DNA of 64,000 bases from Chitinophaga oryzae (GCF_012516375.2 NZ_CP051204.2:4154001-4218000); one strand, 5' to 3'. Shown: positions 26,429-34,098, counted from the first letter of the stretch. The notes: generated by a model not told the origin, from the letters alone. Numbers and translations: made by a program.

Positions 26429-26759
26429 TGGTTTGATTTTTTCCGGTTTGCATTTTTTGTAAATAGTTGTCCAGCGACTTGAACTGCGTAGCCCAGAACT
26501 GCCGGCAATGATCTACCCATGTAGTTACCTCCTGCAGCTGCTCCAGCCGGGCCTCACAATACCGTTCCCTCCCCTGCTTCCTGATAACGATCAAACCACA
26601 CTCCGTCAGAATTTTGACATGCAGTGAAACCGCCTGACGGCTCACGTCAAAGTTCTCCGCGATCGCATTCACGTTCAGCGGCTGACGGGCCACCATTTCA
26701 ATAATCTGCCGCCGCGTAGGGTCGGCTATCGCCTGAAAAACGTCTCTCCTGATTTCCAA
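26421..26759 (-). CDS. ArsR family winged-helix repressor
   Basis: This is an approximately 112-aa regulator. RRDVFQAIADPTRRQIIEMV is the classical opening, and the recognition helix lies in AENFDVSRQAVSLHVKIL. No metal-binding Cys pair of the arsenic type is seen, so it belongs to the group co-encoded with AHSA1 proteins. The start is set at TTG 26759. No ATG fits, and a more distant TTG at 26792 would place two operator-like repeats inside the gene. Those repeats (26763-26778 and 26789-26804) lie immediately upstream and suggest autorepression. Confidence 0.88.
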   Translation of the reverse strand: MEIRRDVFQAIADPTRRQIIEMVARQPLNVNAIAENFDVSRQAVSLHVKILTECGLIVIRKQGRERYCEARLEQLQEVTTWVDHCRQFWATQFKSLDNYLQKMQTGKNQTNE

Positions 26760-26762
26760 TAT

Positions 26763-26804
26763 GCAAGTATTTGATTGCAAATATATGCGCAAGGATTTAC
26801 TTGC
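26763..26804. promoter_or_regulatory. Two tandem ArsR operator-like sites
   Basis: GCAAGTATTTGATTGC (26763-26778) and GCAAGGATTTACTTGC (26789-26804) are two copies of an imperfect dyad, GCAA-N8-TTGC, spaced exactly 26 bp apart. They lie directly upstream of the arsR start, where an autoregulatory repressor would bind. Confidence 0.6.
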
Positions 26805-26902
26805 ACAAATTTTTCTTCATAAAAAAACATTATTTTCATGGCTGGTTCGTTGGGCTTCATAAAGAGGAAGCCGCAACAGCCTGTTAACCTGAAACAACAC
26901 CC

Positions 26903-27037
26903 ATGACAACGCTAGCCACTCTGAAAAGCCACGCCGCTACCCGGTGGATTGCCGGTTGTATTCCCTGTCATCTGCGAAGGGACCCATTTGCCATTACCTG
27001 CGATGACATCTTCCGTAAACCTCAATTTCATTCCTGA
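26903..27037 (+). CDS. Small 44-aa ORF coupled to the effector operon
   Basis: The frame ATG 26903 to TGA 27035-27037 encodes 44 residues, including the Cys-rich stretch WIAGCIPCHLRRDPF. The TGA shares its last base with the ATG of the next gene (TGATG), the classical arrangement for translational coupling. It has no recognised family. It could be a leader peptide that couples translation, a genuine small protein, or chance. No better start for the operon is visible. Confidence 0.4.
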   Translation: MTTLATLKSHAATRWIAGCIPCHLRRDPFAITCDDIFRKPQFHS

Positions 27038-27912
27038 TGTCCTCGATCCTGTTCACCAATACCGACCTTCGGCTGAAAGCGCCCTACCGGCAGGCTTACC
27101 GCTTTACCATGGCCAGTTACACCAGGGTAAAGGAACAAACCACCGAGAACGAATTTACCCGGGAACTGGAACTGGAGTATCTTCCGGCGGCATCGCCGGA
27201 AGAACCGTCCGTGTACTCCATCCGCGCGGGAGAAGACCATTTCCTGCTGGACCATCAGTCCTCTCACCTCGAATATATCATCCGGGCAGTGAGCGACGTT
27301 ACCCGGGAGGTGCATTTTTACCTGCATGAACCTACTGGAAAGCTCATGCTGGCCAACTGGGAAGATATACTCGATAAATGGACGGACGTAAAAGAGCGGT
27401 TGTGGAACGACTATAAAGGCACGGAAATACAGCAGTTCACGGAAGGATATGACAACCGGCTGCGCAATAAACAGGCGCTTACCGCCTCTCTCCTTCAATA
27501 CAACCTCTATGGCCTGTTCCTTAATCACATTAATATCCTGTACGCCTATACGGGCACGCACACTGCACAACGGGATATTTTCCCGGTCTTTGGCAGCGCA
27601 GCCTTACCCGTGCAGGAAACAAGGACCATTAAAAATCTGCCGGACAACATCCGGATAGACATCAGTGGCAACATAGACGAACCCCGGCTGGACACGACGG
27701 CGGTAGGACATTACGCCTACCATGAGCTGTCGCTCTCCGAACAGGAACAGACCGACCTGCTGCTGCAGCGGTACGCCGGGCACTATACCCTGGACGAACA
27801 GACATGCATTCCGCAGAAAGCGCTCCTTCAGTACAACATTGCTATGGGAACGGTTTATCAGCGTAAATGCAGATTTCATATTAACCCGATTGAATCATCA
27901 CACCATGTCTAA
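27037..27912 (+). CDS. Unknown 291-aa protein, first large gene of the effector operon
   Basis: No family was recognised. There is no signal peptide or membrane segment. The N-terminal half is beta-rich (LKAPYRQAYRFTMASYTRV, ELELEYLPA). A W-rich helical part follows (LANWEDILDKWTDVKERLWN), then helices (LLQYNLYGLFLNHINILYAY) and a C-terminal beta section (YQRKCRFHINPI). It overlaps the next gene by 8 bp (ATGTCTAA), so both must be made together. Its position just before a PAAR-like protein suggests an adaptor or chaperone that loads the effector on a secretion spike, but this is inference from context only. Confidence 0.7.
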   Translation: MSSILFTNTDLRLKAPYRQAYRFTMASYTRVKEQTTENEFTRELELEYLPAASPEEPSVYSIRAGEDHFLLDHQSSHLEYIIRAVSDVTREVHFYLHEPTGKLMLANWEDILDKWTDVKERLWNDYKGTEIQQFTEGYDNRLRNKQALTASLLQYNLYGLFLNHINILYAYTGTHTAQRDIFPVFGSAALPVQETRTIKNLPDNIRIDISGNIDEPRLDTTAVGHYAYHELSLSEQEQTDLLLQRYAGHYTLDEQTCIPQKALLQYNIAMGTVYQRKCRFHINPIESSHHV

Positions 27913-30388
27913 GAAACCTCAACAGAAGGGAAAAAAGCAGGGCGGCCAACAGGACAAGGCCCAGGAGAAAAAAGAGGAGAAAAAATCCTCCACCGCCGGA
28001 AACAAGTATGTCCGCGATATGGCTGACGTTAAGTGTTCCTGTGGCAGCAGTCCCGCTAAACTGAAGGTGACCGCCAACCCCGGCGTTTTCCTGCAGGACG
28101 TGCTGAAAGCCACCTCCAGGGACAAGACCATTACCCCTAATTTCGGCACCTGCTCCGCTCAGCGCAATAATCCTTGTCAACCTGCATTGATGGAATGGCA
28201 GGATATCGCCGCCGATGTAAACATGGGCGACCAGGCCCACTTTATCCTCGAACGCTCCACTAACCAGTGCTCTGCCGGTGGCGGCAAAATCACCATCACC
28301 AGCGGCAAACAACAGTCCACCGTGCAGAACATCAACCCGCCCGCACAGGACCTGCCCATCGCCGCCCCGCTGGAAGTGAAAAACAAGGAAGTCGTATGGC
28401 TCGCCAGCAATGAAGTATACAACGATGTGCCTGCGGCCGACCTGTGGTACAAGGTGGAAGGTAAAACCTTTAAACCGGCCAAGCTCACCGCCGCCGTTAT
28501 CGCGCAACTGCAGCCGGACCCGGGTAACAGCACCATCTTCTATCATACGGAAAAAGGCGTGCAGACCACCTACAAAAAAGGCGTGTCCAAAACCGCCGAC
28601 TACGGCAATAAGCTGGCTTCCGCAGATGACAAACTGCATTCCGCTTATCCCCTTTACCTGCGCAACGGGGTATTCACCAACGCTTATCCCACCTATAAGT
28701 TATATATCTATAAAGGAGAAAATGCAGGCGACGCCAAACAAAAAGTGGAACAGGACATCAACGCCAACAACCACGGCAAGGCGGCCCTCATGCTCGAAAT
28801 AGCGCGGCATACCCGGGATAACAATACCGACTATATGAAAAACGGCGGCCCCGTGCCGCCTACCGGATTTAACGGTCAGCCTGAATATTACGCCCTTAAC
28901 TATACCGTGTCCAGTACGCCCCGTTTCAGGGTAGTACTGGATAAGACCGATACCAGCGCCCTCACGATCGTGGAAGCCAAAAAACGCGGCGACGTAAGCC
29001 GCGCCGGCATATCCATCGATCCTTTCGTTTCCGCCGACCTCGAAGGCTGTCTCGGTATCCGCGATGGCAAAGGTGGCTACTTTCAGGCACTTACCGGAGG
29101 TAAAAGCGCATACTTTACGGCGCTCAACGATAAGCTGATCGACAAGATCCCTGAACTGCTCAATATCTACCGTGTCCAGACAGGCACCGGCAAGATGGCC
29201 AAGAAAAAATTCGACGCCAAGGAAGAAGCGCTCTTCTATGTAAAAGTAGACCCGCTGCCGGAACTGAGCAAAGTAGAGATATACGATCCCTGGAAAAGGG
29301 CTGTCGACCAGAGAAGAGGTACACAGCCTGCCGGACAGCAATCACCGTGGAGGCTCCCGGCAGAACTGCCATCCAACCCGCTGCGTCCCAATCCGCAACA
29401 GCCCGGCGGCGCATGGCAGCCGCTCAACCCCTTCGGTAATCGCGGGATCCGTTCCCTGTTGATCCTGGTATTGCTGCAGCTCAGTTTTACTGCGCCCTCC
29501 TTTGCACGCTTCCTGCCTTTAACGGCTACCCATGCGCTCCGCGCCGATACGTCGGACGCTTTCATGAAAGCCATCGACAGTGGCGACAGCACCCAACTGC
29601 TGCAGCTGCTGGCCAGAGGGTATAATCCCAATACCGTCATCCTGCCGGACACCAGTGTACAGTACAGCGATCTGGGCACACTGCCGATACGCATCAAACG
29701 CTATACGCCTTTCACCTATGTGATCGACTATAACAAAAATCCGAAGCATCATTTTTTTGATGACTGCAAGGGGGAAAACAGCTATGAACGCATCAAGCGC
29801 AAACAGGGCCGCTATGCGCTGCTACTGATACGGCACGGTTATCGTCCGTCGGCCGAAGACCTGGAACTGTTGTTGCTGACCGACCCGCCGGCAGATCAGT
29901 TCAAAAGCATTGTGCAGCAAGGCCGGTTCAATATCAGTAATGCCAAAGGCAACCAGCTGGCCGCCGCGGCGCTGCGGGGCAACTGCCCGCCTGCGCTGCT
30001 CACCTGGCTGCTGGACCAGGGCGCCGGTACCGGCGGCGTAACAGACGCCATCCGCCATCAGTACGCCCGCGACTATACGATTTCCGTTAAACAACTGGAG
30101 ATACTGGAACAACACCGCTACCGGCTATACCAGGATGCGGGGTTTAACCTGCTGCATTATGCTGTGTACCGGAACGACCTGGCTGCGGTGAAAAAACTAT
30201 TGGCTGCCGGCGTTCCCGCCAAACAACGTACCACCTGGTTTTATCATGAAGACGATATGACCGACGGCGGCAGTGCCCAGCAACTAACTGCGCTGGACAT
30301 TGCGCGGAAAAAGCGCGCACAGCCACAGAGCGATAAAAAGGCTGCTGCCGGCACACAGGCGATCATCCAATTACTTCAAACGAAATAA
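27905..30388 (+). CDS. PAAR-like (DUF4280-type) effector fused to an ankyrin domain
   Basis: The protein is 827 aa, from the ATG at 27905. A Lys/Gln-rich tail (1-33) precedes a PAAR-like spike-tip domain (about 34-135) with DVKCSCGSSPAKLKV, ITPNFGTCSAQRNNPCQPAL and NQCSAGGGKITI. Residues 245-450 look like an enzyme: AGISIDPFVSADLEGCLGI (368-386, Cys382) recalls the S/E-GC motif of YkuD/DUF5675-like peptidoglycan enzymes, although Asp372 stands where His is expected. A Pro-rich linker (480-512) is followed by what looks like a signal peptide (515-534, ending PSFA). Then comes an ankyrin-like domain (545-827, NLLHYAVYRNDLAAVKKLLAAG). I infer a secreted peptidoglycan-targeting effector joined to its periplasmic immunity protein. 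Without a stop between them this may be a natural fusion or a lost start/stop. Confidence 0.72.
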   Translation: MSKKPQQKGKKQGGQQDKAQEKKEEKKSSTAGNKYVRDMADVKCSCGSSPAKLKVTANPGVFLQDVLKATSRDKTITPNFGTCSAQRNNPCQPALMEWQDIAADVNMGDQAHFILERSTNQCSAGGGKITITSGKQQSTVQNINPPAQDLPIAAPLEVKNKEVVWLASNEVYNDVPAADLWYKVEGKTFKPAKLTAAVIAQLQPDPGNSTIFYHTEKGVQTTYKKGVSKTADYGNKLASADDKLHSAYPLYLRNGVFTNAYPTYKLYIYKGENAGDAKQKVEQDINANNHGKAALMLEIARHTRDNNTDYMKNGGPVPPTGFNGQPEYYALNYTVSSTPRFRVVLDKTDTSALTIVEAKKRGDVSRAGISIDPFVSADLEGCLGIRDGKGGYFQALTGGKSAYFTALNDKLIDKIPELLNIYRVQTGTGKMAKKKFDAKEEALFYVKVDPLPELSKVEIYDPWKRAVDQRRGTQPAGQQSPWRLPAELPSNPLRPNPQQPGGAWQPLNPFGNRGIRSLLILVLLQLSFTAPSFARFLPLTATHALRADTSDAFMKAIDSGDSTQLLQLLARGYNPNTVILPDTSVQYSDLGTLPIRIKRYTPFTYVIDYNKNPKHHFFDDCKGENSYERIKRKQGRYALLLIRHGYRPSAEDLELLLLTDPPADQFKSIVQQGRFNISNAKGNQLAAAALRGNCPPALLTWLLDQGAGTGGVTDAIRHQYARDYTISVKQLEILEQHRYRLYQDAGFNLLHYAVYRNDLAAVKKLLAAGVPAKQRTTWFYHEDDMTDGGSAQQLTALDIARKKRAQPQSDKKAAAGTQAIIQLLQTK

Positions 30389-30395
30389 CATACCC

Positions 30396-31892
30396 ATGGC
30401 CCGTATTAACCCGGTACCGGACCCCAACCGCACACAACCCACGCCCGCAGCGGCGCCCGCAGACGCTACGCCGGATGCGGACAAAGACGGCTATGACGCC
30501 GGCTTTAAAGGTCTGAATGAAGAAGAAGAAGGAGACGGAGAGAAAAAGGAAGACAAAAAAGACAGCGAATATGATGGCACCGCCGTCAATGAAAAAGAAG
30601 AACAGACCGACGATACCAAATGCCCGCATTGTAAAGACGATATCACACTGGCCCAGATAAAGGCCATCACCACCATCAACGCCAAAGATGAAACCATGGT
30701 GACCAAGCTGCTGGAATACCTGAACCTTTACAAGGCAGACCATAAGATAGATACCTGCGTGCGTAAAGCCCACTTTATAGCCCAGGCCCTGCACGAATCC
30801 GGTAGCTTCAGCGTGCTGGAAGAAGATCTCAACTACCGCCCCTCCTCGCTGACCAGTTACTGGAAGAAAGAGGAATTCATCGCACTTACCGATGCCAATA
30901 TCGCCGCGCACAAGGCACATTTTTCCGTGGCCGAGCCTAAGCCGGCCAAAGGCAAGGACGGCAAAGCCGCGCCAGCCGCCGCACCGGCTGCTCCTGTGGC
31001 GGATAAGTACAAAGACTTCAGCCTGAACCCTGCTTATATATATGGTAACACCAACAAGGAAAGTACTGTTAAGCTCACCAGCAGCGACGGCAAAAGTAAA
31101 CTTGAACTTAACCTCGTCAAACACAAAGCAGATGAGCGGATTGTCGGCAACCGCAAATACGGCGGCAGAGACGGCAACAGCAAAGACAATGACGACGGCT
31201 ACAACTTCCGCGGCCACGGCATTATCCAGCTTACCCACAAGCCTGCCTATACCTCGTTCACCGGGTTTGCGCAGAAAACAGGTTTCAACAACGAAAAGAG
31301 TACCCTGGATTTCACCGCCACCTCGGAAGAAAAAGGCGTTAAAAAATGTAACTCCGACCTGCTGAGCGATAAGGCCGATCCCAAGTACGCCGTACAAAGC
31401 GCGGTATGGTTCTGGAGCACTTACAAAAGCGGCTCAAAACTTGAGAGTAAGTCTGACAATGAAAATTTCGCCGGCGTGACCAATGTGATCAACGGCGGCA
31501 ACCACGGCACCAAAGACCGCTATACCAAACTACTGAACGGACGGAAAGAGCTGCTGGTGTATGATCACTATCGCTACCTGCTGGAAAACTCGAAGGACGA
31601 AAAGTTTAAACAAAAGCTCAAAGACGCGCTGACCAAAGCGGCATCCGCACAGTCCGTATGTGCTTATAGTAAAAAAACCAAGAAATTTGACGCAGATTGC
31701 ATCTCCGTTGACGCCGATCCTGAAGCACAGGCAATATTGGACGAATTTGGCGGGAATAGTAAACAGGACGCGGCAAAAGGCAAAAAAGACGACAAGTCTA
31801 AAGCGCCGCCGGCAGCTCCCGGTCAGGCTGGTCAGACCGGCAAGCCGGCCCCCGGACAGGCACCTGCCGGCAAACCCGCTCCCAAACATTAA
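30396..31892 (+). CDS. GH19-like lysozyme/chitinase-fold effector
   Basis: This is a 498-aa protein without a signal peptide. The N-terminal 70 residues are acidic and low-complexity. A CPHC pair (76-79) precedes the GH19-type hydrolase: AHFIAQALHESGSFSVLEED (125-144, candidate catalytic Glu134 and Glu142/143). FRGHGIIQLTHKPAYTSF lies at about 271-288 and NVINGGNHGTKDRY at 363-376. A Lys/Ala-rich insertion (180-205) splits the fold. The C-terminal 50 residues are Pro/Gly/Ala/Lys-rich. A lysozyme made without a signal peptide and encoded 7 bp after a PAAR-like gene is best read as a cargo effector that cuts peptidoglycan of a target cell. A phage endolysin origin is an alternative. Confidence 0.82.
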   Translation: MARINPVPDPNRTQPTPAAAPADATPDADKDGYDAGFKGLNEEEEGDGEKKEDKKDSEYDGTAVNEKEEQTDDTKCPHCKDDITLAQIKAITTINAKDETMVTKLLEYLNLYKADHKIDTCVRKAHFIAQALHESGSFSVLEEDLNYRPSSLTSYWKKEEFIALTDANIAAHKAHFSVAEPKPAKGKDGKAAPAAAPAAPVADKYKDFSLNPAYIYGNTNKESTVKLTSSDGKSKLELNLVKHKADERIVGNRKYGGRDGNSKDNDDGYNFRGHGIIQLTHKPAYTSFTGFAQKTGFNNEKSTLDFTATSEEKGVKKCNSDLLSDKADPKYAVQSAVWFWSTYKSGSKLESKSDNENFAGVTNVINGGNHGTKDRYTKLLNGRKELLVYDHYRYLLENSKDEKFKQKLKDALTKAASAQSVCAYSKKTKKFDADCISVDADPEAQAILDEFGGNSKQDAAKGKKDDKSKAPPAAPGQAGQTGKPAPGQAPAGKPAPKH

Positions 31893-31904
31893 AAAAACAG
31901 CAGC

Positions 31905-32459
31905 ATGAAAATAGCTTTCCTTTTTCTGGCACTACTCACTACAACGGCTATACGGGCGCAGCAGCCCGCTGACAATGACGCCTACAAGAAGTTCGTTCCC
32001 GCCGGGTATGAAGTCAGGGATGCGGTCAGCGGAGACCTCAACGGGGACCATATCCCGGATGTAGTACTGGTATTGCAACCGAAAGCGGCAGCCACTTCGC
32101 CCGATACGCCGGAAGCGCGGCCCTTCATGATCCTGCTGGCCGACAGCCGGCACCGGCTGTCACTGGTTGTTACCAATAAGGACTTCATCCTGCCGGCAGA
32201 TATCGGCGGCACACAGGGGGACCCTTATGTCAGCACCACGATCGACAGCTGCTCCTTTACAGTCCAACAATATTATGGCAGCCGGGAAAGGACCCGCACC
32301 GAAACCACCTTCTGTTATGTGCCGGCCAAAAAAGACTGGCTGCTGAACAAGGTGGTCATCACCACGGAAGATGCGCTCAATGCAGATGCGGCCCAAACCG
32401 TCGTGAAAAAAGGCAAACAGCTGAAGCCTGTTAGTATAAAGAAATATACCGGGGACTAG
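31905..32459 (+). CDS. Small secreted protein, candidate immunity factor
   Basis: This is a 184-aa protein with a signal peptide ending near residue 19 (TAIRAQQ). A calcium-loop-like stretch, SGDLNGDHIPDVVLVL (about 42-57), resembles FG-GAP/VCBS repeats. The rest is beta-rich. It lies 12 bp downstream of the lysozyme gene, and a periplasmic protein encoded directly after a lysozyme effector is the usual place and location of an immunity protein. There is no direct evidence of inhibition. Homologues outside effector operons would weaken the idea. Confidence 0.7.
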   Translation: MKIAFLFLALLTTTAIRAQQPADNDAYKKFVPAGYEVRDAVSGDLNGDHIPDVVLVLQPKAAATSPDTPEARPFMILLADSRHRLSLVVTNKDFILPADIGGTQGDPYVSTTIDSCSFTVQQYYGSRERTRTETTFCYVPAKKDWLLNKVVITTEDALNADAAQTVVKKGKQLKPVSIKKYTGD

Positions 32460-32469
32460 TTTCCCCGGT
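32448..32469. terminator. Bidirectional terminator over the stop codon
   Basis: The arms ACCGGGGA and TCCCCGGT flank CTAGTT and are followed by TTTTTTATT. The stem includes the end of the 184-aa gene. The convergent metallo-beta-lactamase stops at 32473. Confidence 0.75.
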
Positions 32470-32472
32470 TTT

Positions 32473-33228
32473 TTATTGCGGATGTTCCTCCCCGTAAGCT
32501 TTTATTAATTGCAGCGTATGGTCACAGGCGTTATGACGGCTGTCCAGCGGGCCATGTCCCGGCACTGTGGCTACCGGCCGCGGGTAGCGGGCTTTTAACT
32601 TCATCATGGATTTCTTCCATTCATGCGGACTGGCATCTGACAGGTTGCCCAGGTCGCGGGAATCGGTGCTTTTAACAAAGCAGCCACCATACAGCACTTT
32701 ATCTTCCGGTACCCATATGACGATATTGTCCGGGCTATGTCCGGCGCCCGGGTAAAATACTTCCAGCCGGCGGTCGCCGAAGCGGAAGGTCGTGTCTTCC
32801 GGGATAATATACTCCGCCTGATCGTTCTGCTCCTTTTTACACAGCGCCAGCGTCAGGGCGGTGGAATAGGTTTTGATGCCTCTCGCCGCCAGGGCGTTGA
32901 GACCTGCTGTGCGGTCGTCGTGGAAGTGGGTGGCGATGCAGGCGATCACCTCTTTGCCATGCCTTTGCCGGATGGTATCGAGCAGCGGCATCAGCTGAGC
33001 CGTATCCCACGGGATGTCTATCATCACGGCGCCCTGACGGGTAATGACGTACATGCTGTTGGACGGAAAACGGGCCCCGTTTTCCAGCGTGCCCATTGTC
33101 GTATATACGTAACAGTTACCCGCCAGGCGCTGGATGCGGAGCGGTTCGTTTTGTGTTTGCGCTTTCATTGCGGATGGCAGCATAGCGGCCATCAGGGCGA
33201 TGCCCGTGATATATTTCAGTCGTTTCAT
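32473..33228 (-). CDS. Subclass B1 metallo-beta-lactamase
   Basis: This is a 251-aa periplasmic zinc hydrolase with signal peptide (ending near residue 23, AMKAQ). All six zinc ligands of subclass B1 are present: His101, His103 and Asp105 in THFHDDRTAG, His164 in GAGHSPDN, Cys183 in GGCFVKS and His225 in PGHGP. The stretches NSMYVITRQGAVMIDIPWD and GGCFVKSTDSRDLGNLSDA closely follow chromosomal B1 enzymes of Flavobacteriia such as BlaB and IND. It should hydrolyse carbapenems and other beta-lactams. It stands alone with a good Bacteroidota promoter; there is no mobile-element signature, so it looks intrinsic. Confidence 0.9.
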   Translation of the reverse strand: MKRLKYITGIALMAAMLPSAMKAQTQNEPLRIQRLAGNCYVYTTMGTLENGARFPSNSMYVITRQGAVMIDIPWDTAQLMPLLDTIRQRHGKEVIACIATHFHDDRTAGLNALAARGIKTYSTALTLALCKKEQNDQAEYIIPEDTTFRFGDRRLEVFYPGAGHSPDNIVIWVPEDKVLYGGCFVKSTDSRDLGNLSDASPHEWKKSMMKLKARYPRPVATVPGHGPLDSRHNACDHTLQLIKAYGEEHPQ

Positions 33229-33262
33229 GGAATGGACAAGTTTGAAGGGTATGTCGGCTGTG

Positions 33263-33293
33263 CAATGTTAGGCAAGTTTGTGCACACCGCAAA
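33263..33293 (-). promoter_or_regulatory. Promoter of the metallo-beta-lactamase gene
   Basis: On the minus strand TTTG (33293-33290) is followed after exactly 19 bp by TAACATTG (33270-33263), which is one base from the Bacteroidota consensus TTTG-N19-TAnnTTTG. The start codon lies about 35 bp further on. Confidence 0.6.
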
Positions 33294-33369
33294 AATGAGC
33301 CTCCACGCAAAGTAACGAAAAGTACCACGATAGTGATAATTATTACCATTCCGGGGTACAGGACCGGTG

Positions 33370-33377
33370 TAATTTTG
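33370..33377 (+). promoter_or_regulatory. -7 element TAATTTTG
   Basis: This is an exact match to TAnnTTTG, 25 bp upstream of the ankyrin lipoprotein ATG. No clear -33 TTTG is seen at the right distance. Confidence 0.5.
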
Positions 33378-33402
33378 CATCAGCATCAAACGATAGCCCT
33401 GC

Positions 33403-34098
33403 ATGCGGTACTGTCACTTTATTTTATCACTGCTATTTTTAATGATGACTGCCATGACCGGATGTGCCCAGGATAAACAGGCTGCCACTCCTTCCGGCAG
33501 TGACAGCAACAGCCTTTTACTGAAGGCAGCGGCGGCCAATGACACCGCTGTCATCAAACAGTTATTGGCAGGTAAAACAAATACCGAAGCACGGGACAAC
33601 AAACAACGTACCGCGCTGATGATAGCCACCTATCATCATCACACTGCGGCAGCGGCACTGCTGACAGCCGCCGGCGCCGACGTGAATGCGCAGGACGATA
33701 TGCTCAACAGTCCGTTCCTTTATGCCGGTGCGGAAGGTTACCTTGACATCTTACAGTTATGCCTGAAAGCAGGCGCCAATTATAAAGTGTACAACCGTTA
33801 TGGCGGCACTGCATTGATACCGGCCTGCGAACGCGGGCATGTGGAAGTAGTAAGGACCCTGTTACAGGACAAAACCTTCCCAGTTGACCATGTGAACCGC
33901 CTTGGCTGGACAGCCCTGCTGGAAGCCATCATCCTGAGTAACGGCGGCCCCGCGCATGTACAAATCGTACAGCTGCTGTTGGACGCCGGCTGTAAAGTAA
34001 ACCTCGCAGACAAAGACGGCATTACGCCGCTGGCGCATGCCCGGCAGCGTGGATTTAAAGAGATTGCCGGTATGCTGGAAAGCGCCGGTGCGAAATAA
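33403..34098 (+). CDS. Ankyrin-repeat lipoprotein
   Basis: This is a 231-aa protein with lipobox MTAMTGC (Cys21), so it is exported and lipid-anchored. Five ankyrin-type repeats follow, for example NKQRTALMIATYHHHTAAAA, SPFLYAGAEGYLDILQLCLK, GGTALIPACERGHVEVVRTL and GITPLAHARQRGFKEIAGML. Periplasmic ankyrin proteins often act as immunity or catalase-associated factors in bacteria. Because it lies 0.9 kb from the effector operon and shares the repeat type with the fused domain of the 827-aa protein, an immunity-related role is possible but unproven. Confidence 0.85.
   Translation: MRYCHFILSLLFLMMTAMTGCAQDKQAATPSGSDSNSLLLKAAAANDTAVIKQLLAGKTNTEARDNKQRTALMIATYHHHTAAAALLTAAGADVNAQDDMLNSPFLYAGAEGYLDILQLCLKAGANYKVYNRYGGTALIPACERGHVEVVRTLLQDKTFPVDHVNRLGWTALLEAIILSNGGPAHVQIVQLLLDAGCKVNLADKDGITPLAHARQRGFKEIAGMLESAGAK

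Noticed and set aside
30396..31892. Prophage endolysin
   Set aside because: No holin, phage structural gene or integrase is nearby, and the gene is coupled to a PAAR-like gene. The option is kept as an alternative but not preferred.
26903..32459. Complete type VI secretion system
   Set aside because: No TssB/TssC, VgrG, ClpV or baseplate gene is present in the window; only effector-type genes are seen.
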